Below are positions 37,501-46,142 of a stretch of DNA of 64,000 nucleotides, piece by piece. The stretch comes from Asaia astilbis JCM 15831. Its GTDB lineage: Bacteria; Pseudomonadota; Alphaproteobacteria; Acetobacterales; Acetobacteraceae. The translations under genes were made by a program, and so were the position numbers. Each line of letters starts with the position of its first letter. The stretch's first letter is position 1. The stretch spans positions 1-64,000 of the forward strand of contig NZ_BAJT01000008.1 in assembly GCF_000613845.1 (NCBI RefSeq). Reading direction: 5' to 3'. The notes under the pieces were generated by a model. The model had not been told where the DNA came from, searched no databases, and saw nothing but the letters and a program-made list of their open reading frames with translations.

Positions 37501-39249
37501 CTAGATCATCTGATCAAGTCCGGTCGCGACCGGAGAGCGCGTGTCGCCCGTCTTCAGAATGGAAGATTTCTCTGCAAGAATGTTCTCCAGAGTGAGATCT
37601 GCCCGGATTTTTCCGCTCGGTGTGCGAATCACATAGCCCCGCCGGATGACATAATAAGTAAATTCTGTGATCCCGTAACGTTTCATTGTTTCGAACAGAA
37701 TGGGCCTGATCGCAGTTGCATCGTTCGCGGAGTCGTGTTCGACAATCAGGCAGGGTGCATTTCGTTCGGGAAGGAGAGGCGGCACGACCACACATAATGC
37801 GCCGTTGCAAGCCTGACCAAGTGAAAGGCTGATGTCGTTCGTATAATATGTGCTTCCATTGAAAGAGAATTTCTCACTCATCCGGCCCACATGAAAGAGA
37901 TCTCCTTCGTACTCGAAACCGAAATCCTGCGTGCGGAGATAACGTATCCCGTTGCGTTCGATGAAGGACTGTGCGGTACGATTTTCATCGTTCAAGTAGC
38001 CCACGCCCACGCTAGGGCTGGAAATCCAGATCTCACCGATCAGGCCTTGTGACAGGAAGCGCTGTGTTTCAGGATCCACGATATGGATTTTCTGATCTTC
38101 GTGGGGTGCGCCGCAGCTGGCGAGAAAAATGGCCGCGTCGTTTTCGGGCTGCCGGGCGCATTCTGCGCGACCGCGACTCAGGGCGGTGCGATCGAAGGCA
38201 ACCAGCCGGACACCCTCTCCTTTGAGCCCTGACGTCACGAGCAGGGCATTCTCTGCTAGACCATAACAAGGAAAGAACGCGGTTTTGCAAAAGCCTTGCG
38301 CCTCAAACTTGCTGTGGAAGTGTTCCAGCGTGTTGGGGCTGATGCTCTCGGACCCATTGAACGCGATGGTCCAACGCGAGAAATCCCAGTGCGGAGAGAT
38401 TTCATGCGGGGGGAGGCGCGCGCAATAGCGGTAAGCAAAATCGGGGCCGCCGGAAATGGTCGCGCCGTAACGACTGATGGCTTCAAGCCAGCGTGATGGC
38501 TTTTCGATAAATTTGTCAGGGGCCATAAAATAGAACGGATTTCCTGCTGCGAGCGCGGGAAGAACGGCACCGACAAGACCCATGTCGTGCGTAAAGGGAA
38601 GCCAACTCAATCCAGTGTCATCATCCTGATATTGGAAGGAAATCAGCTGCGCATGGATATTGTGGCAGATATTGCGATGAGTGAGACAGACGCCTTTGGG
38701 ATTTTCCGTCGAGCCCGATGTGTACTGGATCAATGCCAGATGCTCTGAACCTGTTTCCACTGGGTCTATCGAGCGCGCTGATTTCAGGGCGCTTTCGAGG
38801 GGGATCCATTTCAATGCCGAGGGGCTTTCCGCCTCCTGGTGGAACAGGTGAAGCGTCGCCTTGAGCCCGAGAACGGCGTCTGCGTTGCTGTCACGCAGAA
38901 TGAAGGCAAAGCGCTCTGCCGCGCCGATGGCGCTGGGGTAAAGTCCCGAAATCGGCGTGAGACCTGCATATAGGCAGGAAAAAAAACCAACAATGTAGTC
39001 AATCCCGTTCTCGAAGAGCAGGAGAACCCTCGATTGGGGTGAGAGAGTGCGCGCGAGATGTGCTGATGCTCTTGAAGCCTGACGATGGAGCTCCGCAGCA
39101 CTCAAGGTCTGAGTGACGGTTTCGCCATCTCCGAGAAAGAGGAAGATGGGGCTCTCACCTTTGGTCAGGTGCCGAAACCGAACCAGATCGACAAGGGTGC
39201 GCTCTTTCCACGCGTGAGGACCGACAAGTGCCTGCTCGTCATCGTACAT
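37501..39249 (-). CDS. Fatty acyl-AMP ligase (FAAL-like ANL enzyme)
   Basis: 582 aa. Adenylation motifs are present: P-loop QYTSGSTENPKGVCLTHRNI, SWLPFTHDMGLVGAVLPALAAGNPFYFM (the WLPxxHDMGL box characteristic of FAALs), FFPCYGLAENALLVTSG, LRTQDFGFEYEGDLFHVGRMSEKFSFNGSTYY (hinge Asp and Arg), and the C-terminal lysine in RTPSGKIRADL. FAALs activate fatty acids as acyl-AMP and load them on acyl carrier proteins of PKSs. Here it is the last gene of a minus-strand operon with a GT and two heptosyltransferases; the PKS lies 12 kb away on the other strand. The combination suggests lipid tailoring of a surface product. Confidence 0.9.
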   Translation of the reverse strand: MYDDEQALVGPHAWKERTLVDLVRFRHLTKGESPIFLFLGDGETVTQTLSAAELHRQASRASAHLARTLSPQSRVLLLFENGIDYIVGFFSCLYAGLTPISGLYPSAIGAAERFAFILRDSNADAVLGLKATLHLFHQEAESPSALKWIPLESALKSARSIDPVETGSEHLALIQYTSGSTENPKGVCLTHRNICHNIHAQLISFQYQDDDTGLSWLPFTHDMGLVGAVLPALAAGNPFYFMAPDKFIEKPSRWLEAISRYGATISGGPDFAYRYCARLPPHEISPHWDFSRWTIAFNGSESISPNTLEHFHSKFEAQGFCKTAFFPCYGLAENALLVTSGLKGEGVRLVAFDRTALSRGRAECARQPENDAAIFLASCGAPHEDQKIHIVDPETQRFLSQGLIGEIWISSPSVGVGYLNDENRTAQSFIERNGIRYLRTQDFGFEYEGDLFHVGRMSEKFSFNGSTYYTNDISLSLGQACNGALCVVVPPLLPERNAPCLIVEHDSANDATAIRPILFETMKRYGITEFTYYVIRRGYVIRTPSGKIRADLTLENILAEKSSILKTGDTRSPVATGLDQMI

Positions 39250-39268
39250 TCTGAAGGACCTGCAAAAG

Positions 39269-40660
39269 TTAGTCGAGCGACAAGGGAGCCGCCGCCCCGC
39301 TCTCGCTTGTGCGCTTAGAGCTCAGCTGGTGATGGAGATCATCGCAATAGGCAATAACATGCTCGGCCATGATGAGGCGTGTGCATTCGAAGTGTCTCGG
39401 CGTGTTCTCGTGACGGGGACAGAAGAGCAGGTTGCCGTGCTCGAAAGGGGTGCGCACGTCATGCCAGCAACTATTGCAGACATGGGGATTGAACACGCGA
39501 TAAGGCGTGTTGAACTCGTTGATGGGGTGCGTGAAGCCGCTGATCATCACAACGGGCGTTCCTGCGGCCCAGGCCAGCCAAGAGAGACCGCTCGATAATC
39601 CCACGAAAAAAGCCGCGTGCCGTAGCCAGTATGCACGCTCTGCGAGCGGACGATCTCCTGTCTCGTCTCGCGTCCCGTGCGGAATATGGTTCCAGTGATT
39701 GCGGTGCCCGCTCACAGAGGCTTTGTCGATGCAAACGACCTCGTAGCCCAGTGATTTCAGGTGGCTGATGACACGAGACCAGCCATGGGGATTATTCCAT
39801 ATCTTGCATTGGCTCGAAGCTTGGGTCGCAATCACCACGTAAGGGTTTTCGATCGGTCGACGCGGCTCTGGCCAGGAGGCAATGCGAGGGGGTTTTTCCT
39901 CCGGATCTACCCCCAAAATGTGTGCGGCAGTTCGATGGAGGCCGACCAGGCGGAAATCGGAGGGCTGCCAGTCGTGATTCTCATCATGAAAATAAAGACC
40001 GATATGATACGTCGCATAGGTCCGGTGCTTGATTTCCTCGTATTCCGCAAAGCTGCAGCATTTAATGCCGGGGTATTGTCCGACGAAGAGCTTGCAGGCC
40101 TCCGGATTCATAGCAACTGTCAGCCGACAACGGTGTTTCTTCTGGAATTGCACAGCGTACGAAAACCAGCCGATCGCGTCTCCCAGGGTCTCACCCGGGA
40201 GTAGAATGGCGACCTCGCGATCTTCGCAATTAAAATCATGGGTGAAGACTGTCTCTCCGGTCTCCAAAGATCGAACTTCAATACGGGTTCGAATGAAATA
40301 CTTCTTCGAGCCGATCACCATGCAATTTCCAGCATCCGAACTGTAAAGGCAGACAGTGCGGTCGAGATCAGTGAAGGTAACATGCCATCTACCTTCAGGC
40401 AGGCTTACTCGCGCCCCATGATTGAAGTCGAAAGCGATGCCATCGACTGTAGTTCTTTGGGTTGCAACGCCACAAGGCTCGGGAAATGCGCTGGTATCTG
40501 ATGGTGGCTTGGTATTTTTAGGTCGAGGACTTGCCTTGGACGCGGTGGCTTCTCTCTTTTCCTCCATGCTTTTGGGCGAAGCGATGTCGCTTTCGGAGCC
40601 AGTCTTCGTTGTTCCCGAATAGTTCAATATCGAGTCGATGATCGCATTTACATCGCTCAT
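39269..40660 (-). CDS. TibC/AAH-like protein O-heptosyltransferase (BAHT family), paralogue 2
   Basis: 463 aa. A low-complexity N-terminal region (1-65) precedes a small beta domain (GIAFDFNHGARVSLPEGRWHVTFTDLDRTVCLYSSDAG) and a GT-B heptosyltransferase core: LPGETLGDAIGWFSYAVQFQKKHRC, VVIATQASSQCKIWNNPHGWSRVI, GLSSGLSWLAWAAGTPVVMISGFTHPINEFNTPYRV. A four-Cys cluster CNSC-x15-CPRH-x11-C follows, as in the iron-binding finger of TibC. The family transfers ADP-heptose to serines of strand-loop-strand repeats in AIDA/TibA autotransporters. Its start is 1 bp from the stop of paralogue 1. The Hint proteins at 43449 and 46143 carry such repeats and are likely substrates. Confidence 0.9.
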   Translation of the reverse strand: MSDVNAIIDSILNYSGTTKTGSESDIASPKSMEEKREATASKASPRPKNTKPPSDTSAFPEPCGVATQRTTVDGIAFDFNHGARVSLPEGRWHVTFTDLDRTVCLYSSDAGNCMVIGSKKYFIRTRIEVRSLETGETVFTHDFNCEDREVAILLPGETLGDAIGWFSYAVQFQKKHRCRLTVAMNPEACKLFVGQYPGIKCCSFAEYEEIKHRTYATYHIGLYFHDENHDWQPSDFRLVGLHRTAAHILGVDPEEKPPRIASWPEPRRPIENPYVVIATQASSQCKIWNNPHGWSRVISHLKSLGYEVVCIDKASVSGHRNHWNHIPHGTRDETGDRPLAERAYWLRHAAFFVGLSSGLSWLAWAAGTPVVMISGFTHPINEFNTPYRVFNPHVCNSCWHDVRTPFEHGNLLFCPRHENTPRHFECTRLIMAEHVIAYCDDLHHQLSSKRTSESGAAAPLSLD

Positions 40661-40661
40661 A

Positions 40662-41813
40662 CTATGCTTGCCTCTGAAGATCGTCGATTAGCTGATCGAT
40701 TACCTGCTCTACATGAGAGGACGTAATCATCTTGGTGCACTCGAAGTCACGTTCGGTATTTGCATGTCGAGGGCACCACATATAATTGGTGCGTTCGAAT
40801 TCAATTGTCACGTCGTTAGAACAGCTATTGCAGACATTGCGGTTGATCACACGGTACGGCGTGGCAAACTCATTATAGGGCTCGGTAAAGCCGCTAATCA
40901 TGACGACAGGACAATTTGCAGCCCAAGCTAACCAGGATAGGCCACTTGAGAGGCCAATGAAAAACGAGGCATGTTTCAGCCACCGAGCTCGCTCACTTAG
41001 CGGGATCGTGCCGGTCAGATCTTCTACACCGTGCGGGATGTGATGCCAGATCGTCCCGCTTCCACCGACACGGTCACGATCAATGCAAATGACCCGGTAG
41101 CCTTTCTTTTTAAGAAAAGGAATGATGCTGGCCCAACCCGTGGGGTTGTTCCAGTATTTGTTGTGACCTGTCGCCTGAGTGGCAAGGCATACATAGTCTT
41201 CAGATATCGGCCGACCGCCTTCGGCAATTCTAATTTCTGGTTGGCGATTGACGGCGCTCAGCCCTAAAATATAAGCCCCGGAGACGCCCAATCCTACCTG
41301 TCTGTAATCAGTCGGTTGATAATCGCGGGCAAAATCGTTGAAAAATATGAGAACCTTGTAGCGTGCGTAGAACGACTTCTCCAGAAGGCCTGTATCGTCA
41401 CTGACGGTCAGGTTCGGAACGTTCGTGTCGAAGAGTTCAGCGAGGCCCTGACGAACAACGCAGGTGAGTCTGCAGCCATGCTGTGTGGCAAATCTCTCCA
41501 CGTGCCCCATCCAGGCAATATGGTCACCGATGCCGCCCAGATGCATGTCGATCAAAACGTCTCGATCCTGTAAATTCAGATCGTGCTCAAATACAATCCG
41601 ATCAGAATGCCGGACCGTGATCGAAAAAGGGACGAAGTACTTTTTCGTGCTGGCGACTGTACCGCCCTTGCTCTCGCCTGCGTAAAGGAGGGTCTGGGTT
41701 AGACGGTCCCGAATCTCCAGATGCCAGTCTCCTTGAGGCAGGCTGACGCGGCAACCATCCTGAAAATCATATCTGATCCCATCGGGTCCGGTCTGGCTCG
41801 GCGTGCTATCCAT
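40662..41813 (-). CDS. TibC/AAH-like protein O-heptosyltransferase (BAHT family), paralogue 1
   Basis: 383 aa, the usual family length. The beta domain (GIRYDFQDGCRVSLPQGDWHLEIRDRLTQTLLYAGESKGG; STKKYFVPFSITVRHSD) is followed by the heptosyltransferase core: MHLGGIGDHIAWMGHVERFATQHGCRLT, CLATQATGHNKYWNNPTGWASII, GLSSGLSWLAWAANCPVVMISGFTEPYNEFATPYRVI. The four-Cys cluster has the same spacing as paralogue 2 (CNSC-x15-C-x11-C). It lacks the N-terminal low-complexity arm of paralogue 2. Two adjacent copies may form hetero-oligomers or act on different repeats. It follows the GT gene with a 36-bp gap. Confidence 0.9.
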   Translation of the reverse strand: MDSTPSQTGPDGIRYDFQDGCRVSLPQGDWHLEIRDRLTQTLLYAGESKGGTVASTKKYFVPFSITVRHSDRIVFEHDLNLQDRDVLIDMHLGGIGDHIAWMGHVERFATQHGCRLTCVVRQGLAELFDTNVPNLTVSDDTGLLEKSFYARYKVLIFFNDFARDYQPTDYRQVGLGVSGAYILGLSAVNRQPEIRIAEGGRPISEDYVCLATQATGHNKYWNNPTGWASIIPFLKKKGYRVICIDRDRVGGSGTIWHHIPHGVEDLTGTIPLSERARWLKHASFFIGLSSGLSWLAWAANCPVVMISGFTEPYNEFATPYRVINRNVCNSCSNDVTIEFERTNYMWCPRHANTERDFECTKMITSSHVEQVIDQLIDDLQRQA

Positions 41814-41849
41814 GGGCTCCTGCTCTGCAAATGTCCTGAGGGCAGGCCA

Positions 41850-42812
41850 TCAGCCTGACTGCGCGAGAATATCGCCATAGACCCGAACTACGGCTTGATA
41901 GGTCGCGTTGATTGAATATTGCTTGGCTGTCTTCTCTGCTTCGTCCAGCATTCTGTCAATCCTAGGCTCTCCACGGCTCAAGCCATCAATCAGATACGCA
42001 ATAGAATCGACGATTTCTTCGCATTGTTCGGGGGAAAACCAGTGTCCGTTAAGGTCAGTTGCGTAATCCTTTCCTCCGGTTCCTCTGAGTCCGACGAGGG
42101 CGCAGCGCGAAGCCATGGCCTCCAGAGGCGTCAAAGGAAAAGCCTCCTGTCGTGACAGAGCCACAAAAATGGGTGCCATCCCCATGACGTCAGCAACATC
42201 ACGTTGGGACATATTTGTCAGCGCTATCCAGGGGACTTCAGCGGTGTGAGGGTATTTGAGATGCAGCATCGTTTTAAGTAGTTGCGCCATGGCAGAATTC
42301 GTTCCTTCTGCTGGCCACTTTGCCGGGTTGGTAGCGATGCAAAGCCGTTTTTGTCTTGGGTAGAAGAGACCTGAATCGACGGAGTTGGGAATGATATGCA
42401 CGTTACCTACCCCGAGCATCGACGTGAGCGATCGCGCCGTTTCCCGACCCGGCACGATGAAATGACTGAATCCGAGCTCAGCCAGGGTCTGTCCGCTCAA
42501 TCCATAACTGTAGAGATAGAACTGATTCTGACAGAAGATGATTTTGGTGGCCGGAGTGGGGATTCGGACATAGTCCAGCATCCCTTCACTCAAGGTTTCC
42601 GGGAATACGACGAGCGCAGCATCCTCTGGCGAAAACCGATCACTCACAGTGATGCGGCTTGAAACATCCAGCCACGTCGGCCGACCGGCCGGTTGATATA
42701 CCAAAACCTCGTAGCCTTGCTTTGCGAGGATGCCAGCATGTTGATATGTCACTTTGATGCCGCCAGAGACGACATCTGGGCCGAAGGGATTGAAAAATAT
42801 GATTTTTTTCAA
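41850..42812 (-). CDS. Family 4-like glycosyltransferase
   Basis: About 320 aa from a TTG start at 42812 (LKKIIFFNPFGPDVVSGGIKVTYQHAG) with AAAGGTGA upstream; the longer frame to 42968 adds an unlikely Cys-rich leader. GT-B features: NPFGPDVVSGGIKVTYQHAGILAKQGYEVLVYQP, FSHFIVPGRETARSLTS, VHIIPNSVDSGLFYPR, and the C-terminal donor site MAPIFVALSRQEAFPLTPLEAMASRCALVGLRGTGGKDYA. It is the first gene of the operon GT, heptosyltransferase 1, heptosyltransferase 2, FAAL. It may extend the heptose glycan on the Hint proteins or build a related sugar. Donor and acceptor unknown. Confidence 0.85.
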   Translation of the reverse strand: MKKIIFFNPFGPDVVSGGIKVTYQHAGILAKQGYEVLVYQPAGRPTWLDVSSRITVSDRFSPEDAALVVFPETLSEGMLDYVRIPTPATKIIFCQNQFYLYSYGLSGQTLAELGFSHFIVPGRETARSLTSMLGVGNVHIIPNSVDSGLFYPRQKRLCIATNPAKWPAEGTNSAMAQLLKTMLHLKYPHTAEVPWIALTNMSQRDVADVMGMAPIFVALSRQEAFPLTPLEAMASRCALVGLRGTGGKDYATDLNGHWFSPEQCEEIVDSIAYLIDGLSRGEPRIDRMLDEAEKTAKQYSINATYQAVVRVYGDILAQSG

Positions 42813-43448
42813 CGCATCATCACCTTTTAAAGCGCAGGTTTCATCTTTGCAGCCCTCATCTGAAACAGCAATGAGTGCGCAAGAACATGAGGGTGTGTGC
42901 CAAGCGAGCTTTTTTCTCGTCTCTCTTTGCGAATAAATAGAACTTGACCAAATAGGGTGTGCACACAAGGTGATGTGGTGCGGAAATTTTCACTATGATA
43001 TAAAGAATAAATATTTACTCGTTAATATTTTTTTCTGAAAGTAATTTATTCGATTTTCATCATTGGATCAGGTGAGTCCAATTGGCTGTGTATTCGTGCA
43101 TGGACTTTTATCTTTGTAAAAAGGACAGCGTAGACACGGAAAAGACAATCGTTTCTGAAGTGCTTATTTAAGATAGGTTGATAAAATATCGTCAAAATTA
43201 ATGATATTGTAGTTAATGTGCTTTATGCCAAAGATTTGATGGGTTTTTACAAACAATTTAACATTGTCTTGAGTAGGTGGTTGTGTCTAAAATGTTAGCA
43301 TAAAGACAACATGGACCCGAGTGGCCCGGTAGGGTGCTGAGAAAGTTCGTCTCAGTAGTTCGCGCGGAGCCAGAGTCGTCTTCACTTAATGCTCTAAGGC
43401 CGATGAGATCAGCATCGTATCGCGCCGAACTTTCTTGGGAATTCACGC
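42813..43448. other. Long AT-rich divergent promoter region between the GT operon and the first Hint gene
   Basis: About 636 bp with no supported gene; the short frames here are random. The stretch 42975-43280 is clearly more AT-rich than the surrounding coding DNA, with runs such as AATAAATATTTACTC and TTAATATTTTTTTCTG. It must hold divergent promoters for the glycosylation operon and the Hint gene, and possibly a long 5' leader of the latter. The composition suggests silencing by an H-NS/MvaT- or Ros-like protein, or acquisition; no motif decides this. Confidence 0.45.
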
Positions 43449-45697
43449 ATGGGTATTACATCCAACACCGGGACCGCAGGCGCTAAGATCACCAAAAACG
43501 GCTCGAAATATAGCGTTCTGAGTGGGGCGACTCTCACAGTCGAAGGCGCCGGAACCACTGTAACCGGGGCTCTTGTCTCTGGTTTCGGGAGGGGAAGCGA
43601 AAACCAGCCTGGGGCTGTTCCTGGCGTATCCGGCGGTACGGATCACCCGGCCCTCGTGTTGCTATCGGCTGGTGGCGTCGCGTCGGGAGCGACGGTTGGC
43701 TTCGGTGGCGTCGTGATGGCCGTCAACAAGGGATCGGCTGTTGGTGGATCGGCGTTTAATAGTGGCTCGTTCGCTGCTGCAAACGGCGGCATTGTGGACG
43801 GCGCGACGATTGGCTCTGGTGGTGGCGTGTTGGCTCCATGGTCTCCGGTTATGACGGCGGAGCTGGCGTCGTTACGAATACCCATGTTCAAACTGGTGGT
43901 TACGGTTTGGCCGGAGGTGGTTTCACCATCAAAGGGCAGAAATTCGAGGGATCGGGCGTTATCTCCAACGGTCGGTTCGACGTGGGTTCCACGGAAATCC
44001 TCGATTCTGCAGGAACTGACATAGGAAGTACCATAGGTGGAACACAGCTCGTTTCATCCGGGGGTGTATCCCAGAGATCGATTTTCAGTGCTGGGACGCA
44101 GATCGTATTGGGTGATGGCGTGTCAATCGGAGCGACAGCCAGTGCGGGAGGGCGGATCGAAGTTCGCAATGGCGGAGTAGGCTCGTCCATCGTACTCGGT
44201 TCTGGAGGAAGTTTGCAGGTCGGCGCTGGTGGGCGTGTCAATGGACTTCAGGTTCAGGCTGCTGCAGCGGCGACCGCAAATCAGGCGGCTGTCGTGTCGG
44301 GGGTCGTTGTGTCGGGAGGGGGGACGTTTACTCTTAATTCCGGTGCGACACTCATCAACGCAGTGATCTCGGGCACTTCGACGGATGGTGGTCCCGGTGG
44401 GTTGCTGGTCCTTCAATCCGGGGCCGTACTCAGCGGTGTGACCTCGATGGGTTGGAAAAGCCGCCTCGATATCGACAGTGTGCAATACTCGTCGGGATCC
44501 AAGGTCACCTATAGCGGTAATACGCTTACGGTACGAGACGCCAACGGCAATGTTGTCTGGTCGGGGCCGGTAGCTGGCTTGCCGAGCGGTGCAGCGAAGG
44601 ATTTCCATCTGGAGCGTGATGCTGCTGATGGAAGCATGGTTGTCGTCTTCGACAAGTGCTTCCTCAAAGGGACAATGATCCGCACCGATCAAGGTGAGCG
44701 TGCCGTAGAAGAGCTTGCTGTTGGAGATCGGGTTGCAGCATTTGTCGATGGCAAGGAGGTTTTCCGAGAGATCATCTGGATCGGTCGCCGGACCGCTTCG
44801 GTACGTTCAGGGCAGTATGATGATGAGGTCGGTTACCCCGTGCGTATTCTGCGTGGGGCACTGGGGGATAACGTGCCTCATAAGGATCTTCTGGTAACGC
44901 CCGAACATGCGCTTTTCATGAATGGCGCCTTCGTGCCTGCGCGCATGCTTACTAACGGCCGTAGCATCTTCTATGATCGGACGATTGCAAATTTTGATTA
45001 CTACCATGTCGAAACCGACGAGCACTCGATCCTTTGGTCGGATGGAGCGCTGAGTGAGAGTTACCTCGACACAGGTGATCGTGATACTTTCTCTCGGGGT
45101 GGTCCTGTTGTTCGCCTGCTTAATGCGCCAGTCAAAGAATGGGCGAAGGATGCTGCGGTTCCGTTGCGTACCGACCGAGACTTTGTAGAGCCTTTACATG
45201 CAGGTCTGAATGCAAGGGCAGATGGACTCGAACTTGGTCTGGAACGTGCCGGGTTGGTGCAAACGGAAGATGCAGATCTGCATCTCGTTGATGATCAGGG
45301 CAGGGAAATCCGCTCGCTCCGTACAGTCAACAAGGCTCACATCTTTACGATCCCGGCCGATGTGCGGAGCTTGAAGCTTGTCTCGCGTGTTGCTCGCCCC
45401 GTCGACACGGAAGGGCCGTTTGTTGACGATCGACGTCGTCTCGGAGTGCTGGTGGGAGACATTCAGGTGTGGGAGGCCGGTCAGACCCGTCAGATCAGTG
45501 CGCATCTGACAACGCCAGCCTTAGCAGGGTGGTCGAGTGTCGAAGACGAGGGTCATCGGTGGACGACCGGTAATGCTGAACTGCCTTTGGATGATCTGGT
45601 GCAAAACAGTATTTCGATGCTTTCGATCGAAATTCTTGCAGGCGGCCCCTACACGAGTGAATCAAGCGAGCCAGCGGTTCTGCCGGTGGCGATATAA
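43449..45697 (+). CDS. Strand-loop-strand (AIDA-like) repeat protein with C-terminal Hint domain, copy 1, frameshifted
   Basis: About 749 aa after repair. It starts MGITSNTGTAGAKITKNGS with no classical signal peptide. Residues about 20-370 are Gly/Ser/Val-rich strand-loop-strand repeats (LVSSGGVSQRSIFSAG, SAGGRIEVRNGG, VLGSGGSLQVGAGG, TLNSGATLINAVISG). A Hint_2-type domain begins at Cys 44657-44659 (KCFLKGTMIRTDQGERAVEELAVGD) with the TPEH motif at 44897-44908 and NFDYYHVETDEHSILWSDGALSESYLDTGD. A C-terminal 200-residue domain follows and ends PVAI; no beta-barrel is visible. One base is missing near 43834-43837. The Hint fold catalyses N-S shift and backbone cleavage or transfer. The repeats are probable heptosylation sites for the neighbouring BAHT enzymes. 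Confidence 0.82.
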
Positions 45698-46142
45698 GGG
45701 CACTGGGGTTGTTGAACTGGTCGACCTCCTAAGGGATGTCGACCAGTTTACTCTTGATTTGTTATATCAGCGAACCTTTCAAAATCAGGTCGAATAAGGT
45801 TGATGTACGAAAACATACTTCCGTGGAACCTTATTTAAGAAGCGCTCGTACGAGATTAAAATCAGGAATGATTTTTACAGCATCAGTAATATGCTTCATG
45901 ATTTCTGGAGGTTGGTAATTTAGAAACCAATGCCAGGTGATCTATATAGTTATATTCTATATATCAGAACGTTGCTTGAGTCATTCTTATGTGTCAGGTG
46001 CAGGATAGTTAACTAAATATGAACGACTATAGTGTGTTCGCGATAATAAGATTCTCAATGATGGGGTAATGGATCTCATATTCTCATTATAGACAGTCTT
46101 TTTTGTGGGCACTCACTCGTTTATCCTTGCGAGGGCTGGCAT
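45698..46142. other. AT-rich spacer between the two Hint genes
   Basis: About 445 bp, AT-rich from 45760 on, without a gene. It carries the strong hairpin at 45715-45748 and then likely an independent promoter for the second Hint gene. Composition resembles the 42.8-43.4 kb region. Confidence 0.4.
45715..45748 (+). terminator. Strong hairpin after the first Hint gene
   Basis: AACTGGTCGAC (45715-45725) and GTCGACCAGTT (45738-45748) are exact complements around a 12-nt loop, 18 bp after the stop codon. The T-tract behind it is poor (TACTCTTGATTT), so it may stop transcription weakly or protect the 3' end. Confidence 0.6.
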
